64,000 nucleotides of DNA from Phycomyces nitens (lineage: Eukaryota; Mucoromycota; Mucoromycetes; Mucorales; Phycomycetaceae), in the NCBI GenBank assembly GCA_022702545.1, contig JAHRBC010000001.1, positions 248,001-312,000 of the forward strand. The letters run 5' to 3'. The notes beneath the pieces are model-generated. The model was not told the DNA's origin. It saw only the letters and a program-made list of their open reading frames with translations, and ran no database searches. A program made the position numbers and the translations under genes. Positions 60,784-64,000 of this stretch are shown here, piece by piece (positions within the stretch are counted from its first letter, which is position 1; each line of letters starts with the position of its first letter).

Positions 60784-61591
60784 CTTGTAAATAATCAGTC
60801 GGCGTCTCTGCCTAAAAGATCAAGCCAGCCAGATTTTGTACCAACCCCCATCATCAATACTACACACTCGGATCAATTGGATCACCCAGAGTCAAGTCAA
60901 CCCAAAGACAGCTTGGTGGACAAGGATGAATATCTGCATCTAGGTATGCAGTGTCATGAAAGAGGCGAACTCGAACAAGCAACACAATACTGGAGATTGT
61001 CTGCAGAAAGCGAGTCTCCCCTGGGATTATTGTTCTATGGCATTGCACTGAGACATGGTTGGGTATGCCTGGAAGCTTGGACGAATTGAACAAGGACTGA
61101 TGGGAAGCATTTGATTGCCTGTAGGGATGCAAAAAGGATCCTACTGTTGCAGTAAGGTACCTCCAGAGAGCACTGGAGCATGCAAAATATGATCTATTGA
61201 CTGGTATTGCACAATCTGCAATGGTTGCTAAACATGAGTTGGTGCTGGCCATCTATGAACTCGGTGTATGCTTCCGTCATGGCTGGGGGGTAAGTCTTTA
61301 GGCAAATGAACCAGAGGACTCACTCAACATTTGACATAGGTTCCAAAGGATCTCAAGATGGCTTCGACATATTTTGAGATTGCAGCTGGCCTGGGGGACC
61401 CTGATGCTATGAATGACATTGCATCCTGTTATTATCATGGACATGGTGTGAAAAAGGATATGTACAGGGCAGCAAAGTACTATCGAATGGCCGATTGTCA
61501 GGGCGGGGGTCTGATAGGTAACTCATGGATCTGGAAGGACAAGTACAATGTGGTCGATGGGCCAGATTGGGACCCAAGTAAACATAATTAA
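60409..61591 (+). CDS. Sel1-like repeat protein
   Basis: Exons 60409-60663, 60799-61062, 61125-61289 and 61340-61591 give 311 aa. The N-terminal third is basic and Ser-rich (DSKKKSRFSLF, ESISRRSSQSTP), likely disordered. The rest holds Sel1/TPR-like repeats: LGMQCHERGELEQATQYWRL, LGLLFYGIALRHGWGCKKD, LAIYELGVCFRHGWGVPKDL and AMNDIASCYYHGHGVKKD, each with the expected Ala/Gly spacing. It ends NSWIWKDKYN. Such proteins are scaffolds; yeast Dsf2/Chs4-like members are the nearest I can suggest. Intron 1 (60664-60798) contains the long TTA microsatellite. Confidence 0.88.
60717..60782. repeat. (TTA)n microsatellite inside an intron
   Basis: About 66 bp of uninterrupted TTA filling half of intron 1 of the Sel1-repeat gene, ending about 16 nt before the acceptor. 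Confidence 0.92.
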
Positions 61592-61924
61592 GCAAGACTT
61601 TGGCAGGCCCCAGTCTTGCCAGGTGCTGTATTCATAATTTTACATTTATTACATATACTATTCTTCATTTGGAATTAAAGAAAAAAAAATAATCAAATTG
61701 GCAGTAGACTGCGCTCAAAACATCATTTTTATTATATTTTATTATATATTATATTATATATTTATTGCTGTTGATCTCTAGAGTCTGTGCGTAAGAATCC
61801 CCCAGGTCCTGGCTGGTTTATATTTAATACGCTATAAATAGACTCTTTATTAATTGGCCTTTCAAAGGGGTATTTATTGATGCTTTATTCCAATACGAAT
61901 TCCATAATCTCGGTAATTTGTTGT
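61592..61924. other. Convergent 3' intergenic spacer
   Basis: A 333-bp gap between convergent genes. Holds an AT-only run (61726-61763); no gene is seen. Confidence 0.6.
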
Positions 61925-62524
61925 CTAGGACTGCTTTACATGGACTGCAGTAGAGATCTGACTGGCGACCTTTTGGTAAGAATCAACCAGCATTGCCAAT
62001 GGCAAGAAAAAGTAAGGGCCATAAAACATGTACAGGACACCAATGGTAGACAGGGAAAGGTTGTGCTCTGGGTTAAACCACATGTCAACCATGACAGGCA
62101 GCACGGTAGTCATCACATGCGAGGCATAGACTATGGTTGCCACATTAGATGCAATATTCAACAAACCGTTTACTTACTTGCAAGCCCAAGACGAATAAGA
62201 GGTGTGTCTTTGAAAATGGTTAATTACTAACAATCGTATTGGTCTCGACTTACTATAGTACAGTCCATAACACGCGTAGATAAAGAATGGCAGCTGAACA
62301 AACGCCTCACACATCACAAACGACAGAAACCAGTACTTTGTTGGACCGGCCAAAAACGGATCACCGAATTGGTCAACGTACCAGACGATTACATTTTTCA
62401 GAAAAAGAGGTACCAGAGATGATGGGTAGATGATTTGGAGATCTATAAAAAGAGTGGTCGGAATGTGTATAGCAAAATACGTAAAAAAGATGAGATCCAA
62501 TCGTCTCTCTGAGAATCTAGTCAT
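61925..62524 (-). CDS. EXPERA/TMEM97-like membrane protein
   Basis: Four-helix ER membrane protein related to sigma-2 receptor/TMEM97 and EBP-type sterol isomerases. Exons 62524-62254, 62207-62178 and 62130-61925 give 168 aa, the normal size. The sequence begins MTRFSERRLDLIFFTYFAIH with helices matching the EXPERA order: FIDLQIIYP, then WYVDQFGDPFL, WFLSFVMCEAFVQLPFFIYA, VMTTVLPVMVDMWF and MFYGPYFFLPLAMLVDSY. The first ATG in frame is at 62524. The middle exon is 30 nt. Family members bind sterols or other lipids. The C-terminus lacks an obvious KKxx signal; a further spliced exon cannot be excluded. Confidence 0.88.
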
Positions 62525-62672
62525 TGGAATCTTTAACAAATAGATGTAGAGCAGGACGGATAAAATACATTATATATATATATATATAATATATATAATA
62601 TATTTATTTATTTATATAATTATTATAATACACTATAATATACATATATATACATGTATAGATTGTATTATG

Positions 62673-63317
62673 TTACGATGCCTGCTCGCCTCTTTGAGCC
62701 TCCAACACTTCTGACATTGCTTCATAGGCCTATGATTGTATTAGTACCCCCCCTTCTAGACCACAAATCCAATCAAATCCAATTAATTCTCACCATCTTC
62801 ATGTGTGCTCTTATGCTGTCTGCTTCCCGAGAGAGCTTTTCAATGATACTACAGAGACTATTTGAGTATTGTTTTCAGACAATTCGGTCTTACCTTGAGA
62901 GCTGCTTTTCCTTTTTGCCAATAAAGACCAATGCTTCATCAAGGGTGAATTGGACATGGAACTCAAACCCGACATTCAGATAAATGTACTTTGTATCCTG
63001 ACTATGATTGTTAGGCTATTTTATCTAGTGCCAAAGAGACATACATGTGGGCCTGAGCATAGAATTGAGATCCCAGATCAACCAGGGTCTTTAATTCTGT
63101 CAATTGATTAGATTGGATTGACTCGATCTGGATCTTCAACTTTTGACTTGTCAAATGAGTGTCTGGGTGCTATTGATGGTGTGGCTTACTATTCAGAAAG
63201 AGAATCAAGGACGGCATCGCGTCTGTCGAGGACGATCTTGAGGTTTGGTTTTAATTTGAGGTTGATAAACTCATCGTATTTCTGCAATACAGCATCAAGG
63301 GATTCTTCCTTGGCCAT
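62673..63317 (-). CDS. UXT-like prefoldin family protein
   Basis: Alpha-type prefoldin-like subunit, in animals part of the R2TP/URI complex. Exons 63317-63190, 63146-63041, 62997-62894, 62848-62794 and 62729-62673 give 149 aa. Coiled-coil arms flank the beta-hairpin region: FINLKLKPNLKIVLDRRDA, then ELKTLVDLGSQFYAQAHMYD and YIYLNVGFEFHVQFTLDEAL, ending SREADSIRAHMKM and a short Glu-rich tail. This order matches UXT rather than canonical prefoldin 5. One donor (gtctct) is weak but needed for frame. It is divergent from the partial gene at the window edge. Confidence 0.88.
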
Positions 63318-63574
63318 CTTGTTATTGTTGTTGAGAGAGGGGCAAACAAGCGTTGGTCTGTTTAAGGATATTTTCAATCGCCGCATACAATGAGGGTAGC
63401 TCATTTCAAGCAGGCCAAGGGCGCGTGTAACAAAGGTGCAAAATTAATAATAATAATAAAAATAATAAAAATAAAAAAGAAACGCACAAGCTTGTGTGTG
63501 AATGAGCAACTGAGGGGATTCCAATTGCCTGCTTTCTTCTTCTCTCTTTTTCTTTCCTTTTTCTTTCTTTCAAT

Positions 63575-64000
63575 ATGGAGTCCTTCACTACCCCCACCCC
63601 CACCACTCCTTTCGAGCATGCTCTAGAAGCCCCCAAGCTGCCCTCCAAGCCAGAATCATTTGATTATTCGGACGGGGCCAGCAGTGGGTCCATAGACACC
63701 ATTGCAACCGAAAAAACCAAGCAGGACCCACCAGCAGTAGGCAGACGCCGTCGAGCCATGACCGTAACCCAACAGGGCCGGCCAACCATCAACACAAGCG
63801 AGCCAGAATCCGAGTCCGAGTCGGAGGAATATGTTTCTGACGATGAATCGAGCTGGGCAAACGAAAAGGCTGGAGAGCCACACTCTCCACTCAATAATGG
63901 TTTGACTATCCAGGACCAGATCCATGGTCTACAGGACATTTCATCTTCGATAATGGAAGATTCAGACTCCGATCCCGAAGATATTGTCAAACACCTCTCT
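63575..64000 (+). CDS. Partial acidic Ser/Pro-rich protein, 5' end only
   Basis: From ATG at 63575 the frame stays open to the window end (142 codons) with no stop, so only the N-terminus is present. It follows a long CT-rich leader (63535-63570). The protein begins MESFTTPTPTTPFEHALEAP and is hydrophilic and presumably disordered, with a GRRRRAMTV basic patch (possible phospho-site) and acidic runs (SEPESESESEEYVSDDES, DSDSDPEDI). I do not recognise it. Strong codon periodicity and the position opposite UXT support a real gene. Confidence 0.75.
   Translation, partial: MESFTTPTPTTPFEHALEAPKLPSKPESFDYSDGASSGSIDTIATEKTKQDPPAVGRRRRAMTVTQQGRPTINTSEPESESESEEYVSDDESSWANEKAGEPHSPLNNGLTIQDQIHGLQDISSSIMEDSDSDPEDIVKHLS

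Noticed and set aside
1..64000. CRISPR arrays, operons, bacterial-type ribosome binding sites, biosynthetic cluster
   Set aside because: None found: the DNA is eukaryotic with spliced genes, and neighbours do not share a pathway.

Overview
The window is nuclear DNA of an intron-rich, AT-rich filamentous fungus, most likely an early-diverging one (Mucoromycota, Mucorales-like). This placement is inference. It rests on dense short introns (about 40-110 nt), a mix of genes often missing from yeasts (NBS1, UXT, XAP5/FAM50, elongin C, SCPx thiolase, an FIP200/Atg11-type scaffold), and a lineage-type multi-copy family. No species is claimed. Exon structures were built by hand from GT-AG (sometimes GC-AG) borders; for every gene whose full exon list is given, the summed exon length is a multiple of three.

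Layout. 0.3-5.4 kb: a cytochrome P450 and an unrecognised coiled-coil protein, both +. 6.8-8.9 kb: a minus-strand ten-exon gene with a nuclease-like E-x-K motif. 9.6-11.7 kb: a decayed Ty3/Gypsy retroelement. 11.7-16.7 kb: gene-poor DNA. 16.7-38.1 kb: a dense block with ATG11, an ankyrin plus anillin/Bud4-like protein, a two-domain glycosyltransferase, TOM70, ribosomal protein eL18 (-), COQ9 and a PAS-domain protein (-). 38.1-44.1 kb: a repeat-rich island with microsatellites, a TA-flanked MITE-like element, a foldback repeat and a gene relic. 44.1-64 kb: a second dense block with a small unknown gene (-), a relic (-), L2HGDH, an APSES/Mbp1-type factor (-), elongin C (-), FAM50 (-), NBS1, a SWF1-type DHHC acyltransferase, PMP3, SCPx thiolase, a Sel1-repeat protein, a TMEM97/EXPERA protein (-), UXT (-) and the 5' part of an acidic protein cut by the window edge.

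The genes form no operon or cluster and look like ordinary housekeeping neighbours. Loose themes are mitochondria (TOM70, COQ9, L2HGDH), peroxisome (SCPx ending SKL), and cell cycle, cytokinesis and DNA repair (APSES factor, Bud4-like, NBS1). FAM50/NBS1, eL18/COQ9 and UXT/partial gene are divergent pairs with short shared promoters. Convergent pairs are TOM70/eL18, COQ9/PAS, L2HGDH/APSES and Sel1/TMEM97.

I found no clear new multi-gene system. The most notable signals are a glycosyltransferase pairing a GT8-like domain that seems to lack its metal-binding DxD with an intact-looking GT64 domain, the nuclease-like family gene, repeated use of GC-AG introns, an 8-nt microexon in TOM70, a phospho-motif-like repeat array in the ankyrin-anillin protein, and the 41.5-43.6 kb repeat nest.
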